In this document: positions 41,913 through 51,779 of the stretch, piece after piece
Layout: every line of letters begins with the position of its first letter
Position numbering within the stretch: position 1 is the stretch's first letter
Notes under the pieces: model-generated
Database searches by the model: none
Told to the model about the DNA's origin: nothing
The model's input: only the letters and a program-made list of their open reading frames with translations
From: JAEUMD01 sp044222395
GTDB taxonomy: Bacteria; Pseudomonadota; Alphaproteobacteria; Rhizobiales; Hyphomicrobiaceae
Reading direction: 5' to 3'
Assembly: GCA_044222395.1 (NCBI GenBank)
Contig: JBGANK010000014.1
Location: 1-64,000 of the forward strand
Length of the DNA: 64,000 bases
Position numbers and translations under genes: made by a program

Positions 41913-42962
41913 TTGACAGGAATGCGCGGGCAATCCGCACCGGGGCAGGGCCGCAACGCCAGATCCCAAACCGAGAAGACGCGCATCGTCGTGCCCTTCG
42001 AGGACAACCGTCTCCTTGCCAAACTCTTGGGTGAGTTCGATTCCAACCTGGCGCTGATCGAAGACCGCCTCGGCATCGAGGCGCATGCGCACGGCAACGT
42101 CGTCATCCTGACCGGCTCCGAGACCAACTGCCAGATCGCCAGGGAGGTTCTGGAGGAGCTCTACAAGCGCGCCGCCAAGGGTGAGCAGATCGGCCCCGGC
42201 GATTTCGATGGCCACATCCGTCACGCTCGCCACGAGAGCCCGGCGAGTGACAGTGGCGGTCAGGCGCAAGTTGCGACACGCCGCCGCGTCATCAAGGCGC
42301 GCACGCCGACCCAGAGCGCCTACATGCGCGCCATCGAGCAGACCGATCTGGTCTTCGGCATTGGCCCGGCAGGTACCGGCAAAACGTATATCGCCGTCGC
42401 CTTCGCCGCTCACTTCCTCGAGCGCGGCGTTGTCGAGCGCATCATCCTCTCGCGACCTGCAGTCGAGGCTGGCGAGCGGCTTGGCTTCCTGCCCGGAGAT
42501 ATGCGCGAGAAAGTCGATCCCTATCTCCGCCCGCTCTACGACGCGCTCTACGACGTGCTGCCGCCCGAGAAGGTCGAGCGCGACATCGAGACCGGCGTCA
42601 TCGAGATCGCGCCGCTCGCCTTCATGCGTGGCCGCACGCTTTCCAATGCCTTCGTCATCCTCGACGAGGCGCAGAACACCACCAGCATGCAAATGAAGAT
42701 GTTTCTGACGCGCCTTGGCGAGAACGCCAAGATGGTCGTCACCGGCGATCCCAGCCAGATCGACCTGCCGCCCGGCGTCTCGTCCGGTCTGGTCGAGGCA
42801 GAAAAGCTGCTGCGCGGCATCGACGGTATAGCTTCGATACGCTTCACGTCGAGCGACGTCGTCCGCCGCGATCTCGTCGCGCGCATCGTCGAGGCCTACG
42901 ATCGCGAGACCGCAGCGCAACCCAAGCCGCGGCCCGACAAGCGAGCGAACGAACAGACATGA
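41913..42962 (+). CDS. PhoH-like ATPase
   Basis: A ~349-residue P-loop protein. Walker A 'FGIGPAGTGKTYIAVAFA' (~residues 149-166), 'LSRPAVEAGERLGFLPGDM', Walker B 'AFVILDEAQNTT' and 'VTGDPSQIDLPPG' are PhoH hallmarks; an N-terminal KH-like/nucleic-acid region precedes them. TTG 41913 with GGAG upstream or ATG 41922 may be the start. Stop and ybeY start overlap as ATGA. PhoH and YbeY are thought to act together in RNA metabolism. Confidence 0.94.
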   Translation: MTGMRGQSAPGQGRNARSQTEKTRIVVPFEDNRLLAKLLGEFDSNLALIEDRLGIEAHAHGNVVILTGSETNCQIAREVLEELYKRAAKGEQIGPGDFDGHIRHARHESPASDSGGQAQVATRRRVIKARTPTQSAYMRAIEQTDLVFGIGPAGTGKTYIAVAFAAHFLERGVVERIILSRPAVEAGERLGFLPGDMREKVDPYLRPLYDALYDVLPPEKVERDIETGVIEIAPLAFMRGRTLSNAFVILDEAQNTTSMQMKMFLTRLGENAKMVVTGDPSQIDLPPGVSSGLVEAEKLLRGIDGIASIRFTSSDVVRRDLVARIVEAYDRETAAQPKPRPDKRANEQT

Positions 42963-43564
42963 CGGCCAGCGACCACGGCCGCGACAGGAGCAGCGGCGGC
43001 ACCATGCCCCCGGGCGCGACGGCAACTCAGATTGGGTTCGCGACCTCGCAATCGCCGCGGCTCGTAGCGGATTTTCTGCACGAGGCAGGTGATTGGACCG
43101 ACTTCGCACCCATCGAGGACAGCGCCGTTGCAGCCATCCATGCAGTAGCTGAACATGTCGAGATCGGACCTGAGGCGCAGTCGGTGACGATCGTCTTCAG
43201 CGACGATGCACACGTCAGAAGCCTCAATCTGCAATGGCGAGGCCAGGACAAGCCGACCAACGTGCTTTCGTTTCCGGCCGTCCCACAGGAGTTGCCGGCG
43301 GATCGCCCGAGCCACGTGATGCTGCATCTCGGCGATATCGTTCTGGCGGCGGAAACCGTCGTCCGCGAGGCCAACGAGCAGGCGCTATCGCCGCGACATC
43401 ACTTGTCGCACCTCGTCGTGCACGGCGTGCTACACCTGCTGGGATACGATCACATGGAGCCGAATGACGCCAATGAGATGGAGCAGCTGGAAGCGGAAAT
43501 CCTCGCTTCCCTCGACATAGCCGATCCCTATGCTGGAACCGAACCCGTTGCCGCGCCCTTCTGA
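42959..43564 (+). CDS. ybeY: Endoribonuclease YbeY (rRNA maturation factor)
   Basis: A 201-residue metalloendoribonuclease. The zinc motif H-G-x-L-H-L-x-G-Y-D-H is exact ('HGVLHLLGYDH', ~residues 158-168), and 'RGQDKPTNVLSFP' is the second family signature. It acts in 16S rRNA 3'-end processing and ribosome quality control. The N-terminus is longer than in E. coli by ~40 residues. It overlaps phoH by 4 bp. Confidence 0.96.
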   Translation: MTASDHGRDRSSGGTMPPGATATQIGFATSQSPRLVADFLHEAGDWTDFAPIEDSAVAAIHAVAEHVEIGPEAQSVTIVFSDDAHVRSLNLQWRGQDKPTNVLSFPAVPQELPADRPSHVMLHLGDIVLAAETVVREANEQALSPRHHLSHLVVHGVLHLLGYDHMEPNDANEMEQLEAEILASLDIADPYAGTEPVAAPF

Positions 43565-43634
43565 GCAAGTTGGCGGCACTCTCTCGAGTCACGCGACCTT
43601 CACCCATTCGCAAAGTCCGACAGCACAAAGGCCC

Positions 43635-44669
43635 ATGAGCACCACCGACACGCCGACATCGAAGCCGGAAATCTCCGCAACCGCCGACGACGCGCGCAGC
43701 GGCTTGCTGGGATGGCTTTCCGGATTGCGCGCCAGGCTCGGTCTCCAGGGTCCGCAGACGCTGCGCGACACGCTTGAATACGCACTGCGCGAGGAACAAG
43801 CCGATTCCGCTGGCGCCTTCAGCGTCGAGGAACGCGGCATGCTGCTGCGTCTGTTGCGCTTCGGAGCTAGTCGCGTCGAGGACGTCATGGTGCCGCGCGC
43901 CGACATCATTTCGATCGACGAGACCGAACCCTTGAGCAACTTGCTGAAGAAGTTCGAGGACGCCGGCGTCTCTCGCATTCCCGTTTATGCCGAAACGCTC
44001 GATGATCCGCGCGGCATGGTGCACGTCAAGGACCTGTTCGGCTGGATCGTCGAGCAGGCCCACGCGAACGGTGAGCCGCCACAATCAGGCGACTCGGCAG
44101 CGGCGATCCATACCGCTTCTGCGAACACCCCGCTTGATTTTTCCAGGATCGACCTGTCGTGCTCGATTGCCTCCACCAAGATCAAGCGAGGCGTGCTCTA
44201 TGTGCCGCCGTCGATGCCAGCCATGAACCTGCTTATTCGGATGCAGTCGACGCGCATCCACATGGCGCTGGTGGTCGACGAGTATGGCGGCACCGATGGC
44301 CTCGTCACCATCGAGGACCTGGTCGAGCAGATCGTCGGCGACATCGAGGATGAACACGACGAGGACGAGGATGCCCACCTGCACCAGGATGCGAAGCACG
44401 GGCTCATTGCATCCGCGCGCGTGCCGCTCTCCGAGCTCGAGGAGCATCTGGGTGTGACGCTGACCACACCGGAGAAGGCAGAGGAGATCGACACGCTGGG
44501 CGGCCTGATGTTCTCGATCCTGGGGCGTGTGCCGAGCCGCGGCGAGATCGTGCGGCACCCGTCTGGCTTCGAATTTGAAGTGCTCGATGCCGACCCTCGC
44601 CGCGTCAAGAAACTCAAGATCCACAAGCCGCGCGCTATTGGTGACACAAAGCCGGGCGAGGCCACGTGA
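43635..44669 (+). CDS. corC: CorC/HlyC-type CBS-domain protein
   Basis: A 344-residue soluble protein lacking the DUF21 membrane domain. It has a CBS pair starting at 'VEDVMVPRADIISIDETEPL' and continuing to 'IHMALVVDEYGGTDGLVTIEDLVEQIVGDIEDEHDED', followed by the CorC_HlyC C-terminal domain ('ARVPLSELEEHLGVTL'). In E. coli CorC is linked to Mg/Co resistance; in the ybeY neighbourhood its exact function is unclear. ATG 43635 is preferred; an upstream frame overlapping ybeY extends to 43530. Confidence 0.92.
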   Translation: MSTTDTPTSKPEISATADDARSGLLGWLSGLRARLGLQGPQTLRDTLEYALREEQADSAGAFSVEERGMLLRLLRFGASRVEDVMVPRADIISIDETEPLSNLLKKFEDAGVSRIPVYAETLDDPRGMVHVKDLFGWIVEQAHANGEPPQSGDSAAAIHTASANTPLDFSRIDLSCSIASTKIKRGVLYVPPSMPAMNLLIRMQSTRIHMALVVDEYGGTDGLVTIEDLVEQIVGDIEDEHDEDEDAHLHQDAKHGLIASARVPLSELEEHLGVTLTTPEKAEEIDTLGGLMFSILGRVPSRGEIVRHPSGFEFEVLDADPRRVKKLKIHKPRAIGDTKPGEAT

Positions 44670-44741
44670 GCCGGTTCGCAGCGGTAACGAGCGGCAGTCG
44701 GTCGTTGCACTCGCACCCGAACGCCAGTCGAGAAACTGCGC

Positions 44742-46553
44742 ATGCGTGAACCAACCGTCACGACCTGGGCTCGCGCTATGGCCGGCATTGTCGCGCGTGC
44801 CGGACCTCGCAAGCGCGCTGCCATCGCCTTTCTCTCGGGCGCGCTTTCCGTGCTGGCGCTGGCGCCTTTCTTCTTTAGCCCCGTGCTGTTTTTGACGGTG
44901 CCGCTGCTCGTGTGGCTGATCGACACGGCCGAGCGCGCGCCGTTGGACCAAACGTTGCCTCGGCCGATCCGATTTCGCGATAGGCTCGATTCCGATGCAC
45001 TGGGCCGTGCCGGCATCGCGGGCTGGTTCTTCGGCCTGGGCTATTTCATCTTCGGTCTGTTCTGGATTGGCGAGGCGTTCCTCGTCGAGGCCGACAAGTT
45101 CGCGTGGCTTCTGCCCGCGGCCGTGACGCTGCTGCCGGCCGGTCTCGCCATGTTCTTCGCCGCGGCTGCAATTATCGCCCGCGCCATCTGGCGGCCAGGG
45201 TTCGCCCGCATCATCATTCTCGCGACGTTGATTGGAAGTGCGGAATGGCTGCGTGGCCATATCTTCACCGGCCTGCCGTGGAACACGCTCGGTTACGCAT
45301 TGACCTCGCCATTGCTGCTCATGCAGAGCGCCGGTCTGATCGGCATTTATGGGCTGACCGTTGTAACCGTGATCGTGGCTGCCGCACCGCTCGTGGTTGC
45401 TGCGCGGCTGTCATCAGCCAACGAGGCGGACGCGGCGCGAACTCACAGCACGGCGCATGCTTGGTGGTCATCGCCCTATGCCGGAGCCGCCGTCGCTGCC
45501 CTGCTGCTCGCGGTACTCGCCGCTTATGGTGCAATCCGACTGCGCGGTGATGCCGGTGCAAGCGTTCCCGGCGTCAAGCTGCGCATCGTGCAGCCAAGCG
45601 TTCCTCAGCGCGACAAGTGGCTGCCCGCAAAGCAGCGCGAGATCTTCGATCTTCACCTCGATCTGTCGCAGCGAAATCCGGATGGTGAGCCAGATAAGCT
45701 CGCGTCTATTACTCATGTGATATGGCCTGAGGCAGCAATGCCATTCCTGCCGCTCAATGAGCCGGTCGCTCTTGCCGCGATTGGCGACATGCTGCCGAAC
45801 AATGTTCATCTCATTACAGGCGCCTTGCGTGTCGAGCGGCCGCCCGAAACCTCTGCCGACGCCTCAATTCCACGCACGACAAACGAGAAAAAATTGCCAG
45901 CAAGCAATGATGCGCGGGCGTCCGCAACAACAGCGCAGAAGCAGCGCACGCGCGCCTATAACAGCTTGATGGCTTTCGGATCAGAAGGCGGCCTCGTCAC
46001 CGTTTACGACAAGATCCATCTGGTTCCATTCGGCGAGTACCTGCCGTTTCAGGACGCATTGGAAAGTATTGGTCTTGAGCAATTGACTAGGATCCGCGGC
46101 GGATTCACGGCCGGACGCAGCCCTCGCCCGTTGCTCGATGTACCTGGTTTGCCGCCGCTGATTGCGCTGGTCTGTTACGAGGCGATCTTTCCTGCCGCTG
46201 TTGTGCAAGGTGCAGATCGCCCGAGCCTAGTGCTCAACGTCACCAACGACGGCTGGTTCGGCAATACCACTGGACCGCGTCAGCATCTGCATATGGCGCG
46301 CGTTCGTGCTGTCGAGGAAGGCGTGCCTTTGATTAGGGCTGCAAACAACGGCATTTCTGCGATAATCGATTCTTATGGGCGCGTGCTGAATTCGTTGAAA
46401 CTTGATCAGCGTGGCGTCTTGGACGCTGATCTTCCCGCCTCGGCTACCAAGCCAGCATATGCATGTTGGGGGGATCGGCTTTTTGTAATATACATATTTT
46501 TGAGCATGGCGTGGTTTGCGGGATCAAGCCTCACGTCGCGCTTTCATGGTTAG
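44742..46553 (+). CDS. lnt: Apolipoprotein N-acyltransferase Lnt
   Basis: A 603-residue inner-membrane enzyme that adds the third acyl chain to lipoproteins. Multiple N-terminal helices precede a nitrilase-type periplasmic domain with the triad Glu330 ('IWPEAAMPFL'), Lys424 ('VYDKIHLVPFGEYLPF') and Cys478 ('VCYEAIFPAA'). It is longer than the usual ~510-540 residues: there is an extra polar segment between Glu and Lys (about residues 366-405, rich in Ser, Thr, Ala, Lys) and a longer N-terminal half. Codon use turns more AT-rich toward the 3' end. A promoter for the next gene lies inside its end. Confidence 0.94.
   Translation: MREPTVTTWARAMAGIVARAGPRKRAAIAFLSGALSVLALAPFFFSPVLFLTVPLLVWLIDTAERAPLDQTLPRPIRFRDRLDSDALGRAGIAGWFFGLGYFIFGLFWIGEAFLVEADKFAWLLPAAVTLLPAGLAMFFAAAAIIARAIWRPGFARIIILATLIGSAEWLRGHIFTGLPWNTLGYALTSPLLLMQSAGLIGIYGLTVVTVIVAAAPLVVAARLSSANEADAARTHSTAHAWWSSPYAGAAVAALLLAVLAAYGAIRLRGDAGASVPGVKLRIVQPSVPQRDKWLPAKQREIFDLHLDLSQRNPDGEPDKLASITHVIWPEAAMPFLPLNEPVALAAIGDMLPNNVHLITGALRVERPPETSADASIPRTTNEKKLPASNDARASATTAQKQRTRAYNSLMAFGSEGGLVTVYDKIHLVPFGEYLPFQDALESIGLEQLTRIRGGFTAGRSPRPLLDVPGLPPLIALVCYEAIFPAAVVQGADRPSLVLNVTNDGWFGNTTGPRQHLHMARVRAVEEGVPLIRAANNGISAIIDSYGRVLNSLKLDQRGVLDADLPASATKPAYACWGDRLFVIYIFLSMAWFAGSSLTSRFHG
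46466..46494 (+). promoter_or_regulatory. Probable internal promoter for the XRE regulator, inside lnt
   Basis: TTGGGG (46466-46471) and TATACA (46489-46494) are spaced by 17 bp. This AT-rich stretch lies in the last 90 bp of lnt, about 100 bp upstream of the regulator's start, so the regulator can be transcribed apart from lnt. Confidence 0.4.
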
Positions 46554-46606
46554 TCAAAAAAGTAGGTTATGCGGAGCGTTCAGTCGCAGCCGGTTCGATG
46601 GTGGTT

Positions 46607-47068
46607 ATGAAAAACAGTGGTGTAGAGGAGTCCGCGGGCGACGGAACCTTTGAGGCAAGGAACGCCCGTAAAGCCAATCCGATGGATGTTCACGTCGGCA
46701 CGCGTGTGCGCATGCGCCGAATGCTCCTCGGTATGAGTCAGGAGCGGCTGGGCGAGCTGCTCGGTCTGACGTTCCAGCAGGTGCAGAAATACGAGAAGGG
46801 CGTCAACCGGATCGGCGCCAGTCGCTTGTTCGAGCTCTCGCGTGTGCTCGAAGTTCCGGTTCAGTATTTCTACGACGAAGCACCGTCCATGTCGCCGGCG
46901 GTCGTGTTGGCCAATGGTTTCGCCGAGTCGACCGGCGACGGCTACATGACCGATGTGCTGAGTTCGCGTGACGGGGTTGAACTCAACAAGGCGTTTGCCC
47001 GCATCTCCAGTGCGCGCGTGCGCCGGTCTATCGTGGAACTGGTCAAGAGCCTGTCGGGCGACAACTGA
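46607..47068 (+). CDS. XRE-family helix-turn-helix transcriptional regulator
   Basis: A ~153-residue protein with an N-terminal HTH_3 domain: 'VGTRVRMRRMLLGMSQERLGELLGLTFQQVQKYEKGVNRIGASRLFELSRVL' (in pieces) gives the two helices with the typical Q-x-V-x-K-Y-E-x-G recognition segment. The C-terminus ('ARISSARVRRSIVELVKSL') is a short helical tail common to alphaproteobacterial regulators of this type. Start is uncertain: ATG 46607, 46598 or 46682. The lnt-HTH-metK order is conserved, and control of metK or cell-cycle genes is a reasonable but untested guess. Confidence 0.9.
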   Translation: MKNSGVEESAGDGTFEARNARKANPMDVHVGTRVRMRRMLLGMSQERLGELLGLTFQQVQKYEKGVNRIGASRLFELSRVLEVPVQYFYDEAPSMSPAVVLANGFAESTGDGYMTDVLSSRDGVELNKAFARISSARVRRSIVELVKSLSGDN

Positions 47069-47273
47069 TCCGCCGTTTCTGCGGGTGCATCCAAACGCGA
47101 TTAAATCGAACGGTCCCGTTCCGTCGCAATCCTGCGGGAACGGATGGAAACACCTGTTCCGGTGCGGATTGGCGCGGTTGAGCTTGACCCCCGCCGCAAT
47201 CCTTGCAAAAAGGCGCGCGATTTCGGGATCTGCCCGAGGGGGGCACATCAAGAGTTCTGCGCGAGGAGCGATC
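47069..47273 (+). other. 205-nt structured leader region of metK
   Basis: The gap contains hairpins CCGTTCC-gtcgcaatcctgc-GGGAACGG (about 47120-47147), CACC-tgtt-CCGGTG (about 47152-47165) and TCGGG-atctg-CCCGA (about 47224-47238), ending at the metK Shine-Dalgarno. I do not recognise a known SAM-I, SAM-II or SAM/SAH riboswitch pattern here. It may hold the metK promoter; no confident -35/-10 pair is seen. Confidence 0.35.
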
Positions 47274-48482
<1,209 letters not shown>

Positions 48483-48518
48483 CACACGCGGGGCTCATGA
48501 GCAATGACTGGATGCTGG

Positions 48519-48551
48519 CGGCCGCGATAACGTTCGCGGCCGTCGTTTTTT
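48519..48551 (+). terminator. Rho-independent terminator after metK
   Basis: CGGCCGCGA-taacgt-TCGCGGCCG is a perfect 9-bp GC-rich stem with a 6-nt loop, followed by TCGTTTTTT. It lies 36 bp after the metK stop. Confidence 0.92.
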
Positions 48552-48570
48552 GGATGAACTGGCAGACGCC

Positions 48571-49293
48571 ATGAGCAAGGTGGTCGAAGAGAGGGACAGT
48601 TCCGATGCGGCCGAACTGAGATCGTTCGGCCGAAGGCGTGGCCGCAAGGCATCGCCGCACCAGCGCGCCCTGCTCGACCAGCTGTTACCCAAGGTATCGC
48701 TTGATCCGCGTGATCTGGCAGGCGTCGACGCGAGGGGATTGGCCGCCCACTTCGGCCCTGATGCACGCGAGGTATGGCTGGAGATCGGTTTCGGCGCTGG
48801 TGAGCATATCATCTGGCAAGCGAGGCAAAACCGCACAGTTGGATTGCTGGGCTGCGAGCCCTTCGAGGATGGCGTCGTTAAGGTTCTCGCTTCCATCGAC
48901 ATGGGCGGGCTCGATCACGTCCGGCTGCTGGCCGATGATGTCCGGCCATTGCTGCGCGCACTGCCACCGGCATCCCTTTCGCGAGTCTTCATTCTCTTTC
49001 CCGATCCTTGGCCAAAGAGACGTCACCAGAAACGCCGTCTCATCCAGCCCAAATTTTTGGAAATGCTTTCGCGTGTCATGCGGTCAGGAGCAGAACTGCG
49101 TTTCGCAACCGATATCGGCGATTATGCTCGCAGCGCGTTGCTTGCCCTAAACGGAAACCCCGACTTCTTGTGGCAGGCAACCGCACCTTCGGACTGGCGC
49201 GTGCGACCTGAAGATTGGCCGCGAACGCGCTATGAGGCAAAGGCACTCCAGCAAGATCGGCGCAGTTACTATTTCCGTTTCTTGCATCGCTGA
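48571..49293 (+). CDS. trmB: tRNA (guanine-N7-)-methyltransferase TrmB
   Basis: A 240-residue SAM-dependent enzyme making m7G46. 'WLEIGFGAGEHI' is SAM motif I, 'LGCEPFEDGVVKVL' follows, and 'VFILFPDPWPKRRHQKRRLIQPKFL' is the TrmB signature (P-D-P-W-P-K-x-R-H). ATG 48571 is used; TTG 48550 is in frame upstream but inside the metK terminator tail, so is less likely. The two SAM-related genes metK and trmB are neighbours but separated by a terminator. Confidence 0.95.
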   Translation: MSKVVEERDSSDAAELRSFGRRRGRKASPHQRALLDQLLPKVSLDPRDLAGVDARGLAAHFGPDAREVWLEIGFGAGEHIIWQARQNRTVGLLGCEPFEDGVVKVLASIDMGGLDHVRLLADDVRPLLRALPPASLSRVFILFPDPWPKRRHQKRRLIQPKFLEMLSRVMRSGAELRFATDIGDYARSALLALNGNPDFLWQATAPSDWRVRPEDWPRTRYEAKALQQDRRSYYFRFLHR

Positions 49294-49318
49294 TGTGCAT
49301 TTGCGATCGAGAATGCTC

Positions 49319-49347
49319 TTGCAACAGGCTTCACATTCTCGTAATAT
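49319..49347 (+). promoter_or_regulatory. Strong sigma-70-like promoter of the rimP-nusA-infB operon
   Basis: TTGCAA (49319-49324) and TAATAT (49342-49347) are separated by exactly 17 bp. Transcription would start near 49354, just upstream of a terminator-like hairpin. Confidence 0.55.
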
Positions 49348-49376
49348 CTGTTTGCTCATGATCATCTCAACTCTGA

Positions 49377-49408
49377 GAGTGGATCCTTCGGATCCGCTCT
49401 TTTTGTTT
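49377..49408 (+). terminator. Leader terminator / attenuator upstream of rimP
   Basis: GAGTGGATC-cttcg-GATCCGCTC (9-bp stem with one T-G pair, UUCG-like loop) is followed by TTTTTGTTTT. It lies about 25-55 nt after the predicted transcription start and 50 nt before rimP, so it is probably not simply the trmB terminator. The position matches the 'rimP leader' attenuator proposed for alphaproteobacteria in comparative studies of premature terminators (from memory). NusA, made from this operon, modulates such hairpins. Confidence 0.7.
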
Positions 49409-49458
49409 TGGTTGCACACGATCACGCGCAAAACGTTCTCGCAGATTTTTGGGTCCGC

Positions 49459-50070
49459 ATGCAGACGGGCGCTGATCGCGCTGGGCACCGTCGGTTCCTG
49501 ACGGAGCACGGCCTCGAAGCTGAAATCGCAGGCATCGTCGAGCCGGCGCTCGAGGATCTGGGATTTCGCCTGGTTCGGGTGCAAGTGACAGGGCGTGACG
49601 GTAAGACCGTGCAGGTCATGGCTGAGCGGTCCGACGGCACCATCACCATCGATGACTGCGAGGCGATTTCGCGGCAGGTGTCTGCGCTGCTCGACGTGCA
49701 CGACGTCGTCTCCGGCAGCTACCGGCTCGAGGTTTCCTCCCCTGGCATCGATCGGCCTTTGGTTCGTCCCTCGGATTTCGAGGCCTGGGCCGGCAACGAG
49801 GCCAAGATCGAGCTGAAGGAGCCAGTCGGCGGCCGCAAGCGGTATCGCGGCAAGCTGGATGGGTTCGAGGACGGCGAGGTTCGCCTCGAGGTCGAACTCG
49901 ACGAGGTGGGCAAGACCGTGTTGGGCTTTCCGATGGCGCTGATCGCGGACGCGAAGCTGGTATTGACTGATGAATTGATCCGCGAGGCCCTGGCCCGCGC
50001 GAAACGACAAAACAAGCCGGGCTCGGCCGCCCACGATGGCGCCGATCTCGATCCGTTGGAGGAACAGTAA
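49459..50070 (+). CDS. rimP: Ribosome maturation factor RimP
   Basis: A 203-residue protein needed for 30S subunit maturation. 'AGIVEPALEDLGFRLVRVQV' opens the N-terminal domain, 'DCEAISRQVSALLDVHD' and 'YRLEVSSPGIDRPL' are family signatures, and 'KTVLGFPMALIADAKLVLTDELI' forms the SH3-like C-domain (in part). It is first in the rimP-nusA-ylxR-infB operon, 2 bp ahead of nusA. Confidence 0.95.
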   Translation: MQTGADRAGHRRFLTEHGLEAEIAGIVEPALEDLGFRLVRVQVTGRDGKTVQVMAERSDGTITIDDCEAISRQVSALLDVHDVVSGSYRLEVSSPGIDRPLVRPSDFEAWAGNEAKIELKEPVGGRKRYRGKLDGFEDGEVRLEVELDEVGKTVLGFPMALIADAKLVLTDELIREALARAKRQNKPGSAAHDGADLDPLEEQ

Positions 50071-50072
50071 GC

Positions 50073-51749
50073 ATGGCGATGCCGGGCATTTCTGCCAACA
50101 AGCTCGAGCTTCTGCAGATTGCAGATGCCGTCGCGCGCGAGAAGTCGATCGATCGCAAGATCGTCCTGCAGGCCATGGAGGACGCGATCCAGAAGGCCGC
50201 CAAGTCGCGCTACGGCTCTGAGAACGACATCCGTTGCGAGATCGATCCCAAGACCGGCGAGGCGAAGCTCAGTCGTGTGCTCGCCGTCGTCGAAGAGGTC
50301 GAGAACGATTCGATCCAGATCGACGTCGACGAGGCCATGCGGCGCAATCCGGAAGCCAAGGTCGACGATCTCATCGCCGAGCCGCTGCCGCCTTTGGAGT
50401 TCGGCCGCGTCGCCGCCCAGAATGCCAAGCAGGTCATCGTCCAGAAGGTGCGCGAGGCCGAGCGCGAGCGCCAGCACACCGAATACAAGGACCGCGTTGG
50501 CGAGATCGCCAACGGCACCGTCAAGCGCGTCGAGTACGGCAACGTCATCGTCGATCTGGGGCGCGCCGAGGCGATCATCCGCCGCGACGAGATGATCCCG
50601 CGCGAGAACGTGCGGTTGGGCGATCGCATTCGCGCCTACATCTACAACGTCGAGCGCACGCAGCGTGGGCCGCAGATCTTCCTCTCCCGCGCCCGGCCCG
50701 AGTTCATGTCCAAGCTGTTCGCCCAGGAGGTGCCCGAGATCTACGACGGCGTCGTCCAGATCATGTCGGTGGCGCGTGATCCTGGCTCCAGGGCAAAGAT
50801 CGCCGTCATCTCCCGCGACAGCTCCATCGATCCCGTCGGCGCCTGCGTCGGTATGCGAGGCGCGCGTGTGCAGGCTGTCGTCAACGAGCTGCAGAACGAG
50901 AAGATCGACATCATCCAGTGGAAGGAGGACGCCGCCGAGTTCATCGTCAACGCGCTGGCGCCTGCCGAGGTCACCAAGGTCGTGCTCGACGAGGATGCCA
51001 ACCGCATCGAGGTGGTGGTGCCCGAGACGCAGCTGTCACTTGCAATCGGCCGTCGCGGCCAGAACGTCCGGCTTGCCAGCCAGCTCACCGGCTGGGACAT
51101 CGACATCCTCACCGAGCAGGAGGAATCGGAGCGCCGTCAGAAGGAGTTCTCCGAGCGCTCACAGATGTTCATGGAGGCGCTCGACGTCGACGAGGTCATT
51201 GCCCAGTTGCTCGTCACCGAGGGATTCGCTTCCGTCGAGGAGGTTGCCTATGTCGATATCGCTGAGATCGCCCAGATCGAAGGCTTCGACGAAGGCACGG
51301 CCGAGGAGATCCAGAGCCGCGCGCGCGAGTCCTTGGAGAAGTTGGAAGCAGAGCGCGACGCCCGCCGCAAGGAACTCGGCGTCGCCGACGAGGTTGCCAA
51401 TATCGAAGGGGTGACCACGGCAATGCTGGTCTCGTTCGGCGAGGCCGGCGTGAAGACCGTCGAGGACGTGGCGGATTGCGCCACGGACGACCTGCTGGGC
51501 TGGACCGAGCGCGCCAAGGAGAAGGGCGTCGAGCCGGTCCGCCACAAGGGCGTGCTCGAAGGCTTCGAGCTGTCGCGCAAGGACGCCGAGGACATGATCA
51601 TGTCCGCGCGCGTGCTGGCCGGTTGGATTACTGCGGAGGATCTTGCGGCGGCGCGGGCAGCCGCGGCAGGAGAAAACGAGGAGGCAGCCGCCGCTGAAGA
51701 GGCTGCAGCAACTCAAGGTGCCGGCGAAAGCGCCGGCGCCCAGGGTTAA
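50073..51749 (+). CDS. nusA: Transcription termination/antitermination factor NusA
   Basis: A 558-residue protein that binds RNA polymerase and nascent RNA to control pausing, termination and rRNA antitermination. The N-terminal domain (residues ~1-130), S1 domain ('GTVKRVEYGNVIVDLGRAEAIIRRDEMIP'), and KH1/KH2 domains ('CVGMRGARVQAVVNELQNEKIDIIQW', 'AIGRRGQNVRLASQLTGWDIDILT', given in part) are present, followed by two helix-hairpin-helix acidic repeats and an alanine/glutamate-rich tail. Its leader hairpin may be a feedback target. Confidence 0.98.
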   Translation: MAMPGISANKLELLQIADAVAREKSIDRKIVLQAMEDAIQKAAKSRYGSENDIRCEIDPKTGEAKLSRVLAVVEEVENDSIQIDVDEAMRRNPEAKVDDLIAEPLPPLEFGRVAAQNAKQVIVQKVREAERERQHTEYKDRVGEIANGTVKRVEYGNVIVDLGRAEAIIRRDEMIPRENVRLGDRIRAYIYNVERTQRGPQIFLSRARPEFMSKLFAQEVPEIYDGVVQIMSVARDPGSRAKIAVISRDSSIDPVGACVGMRGARVQAVVNELQNEKIDIIQWKEDAAEFIVNALAPAEVTKVVLDEDANRIEVVVPETQLSLAIGRRGQNVRLASQLTGWDIDILTEQEESERRQKEFSERSQMFMEALDVDEVIAQLLVTEGFASVEEVAYVDIAEIAQIEGFDEGTAEEIQSRARESLEKLEAERDARRKELGVADEVANIEGVTTAMLVSFGEAGVKTVEDVADCATDDLLGWTERAKEKGVEPVRHKGVLEGFELSRKDAEDMIMSARVLAGWITAEDLAAARAAAAGENEEAAAAEEAAATQGAGESAGAQG

Positions 51750-51779
51750 GGCCCGGATGGGCCGGGAGGCGACGAGAGC

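Noticed and set aside
40944..43109. 721-codon minus-strand ORF across miaB and phoH
   Set aside because: Antisense shadow of two clear plus-strand genes; no recognisable domain in its translation.
47069..47273. Known SAM riboswitch upstream of metK
   Set aside because: I could not match any conserved core of the SAM-I, SAM-II or SAM/SAH classes, so no riboswitch is claimed.
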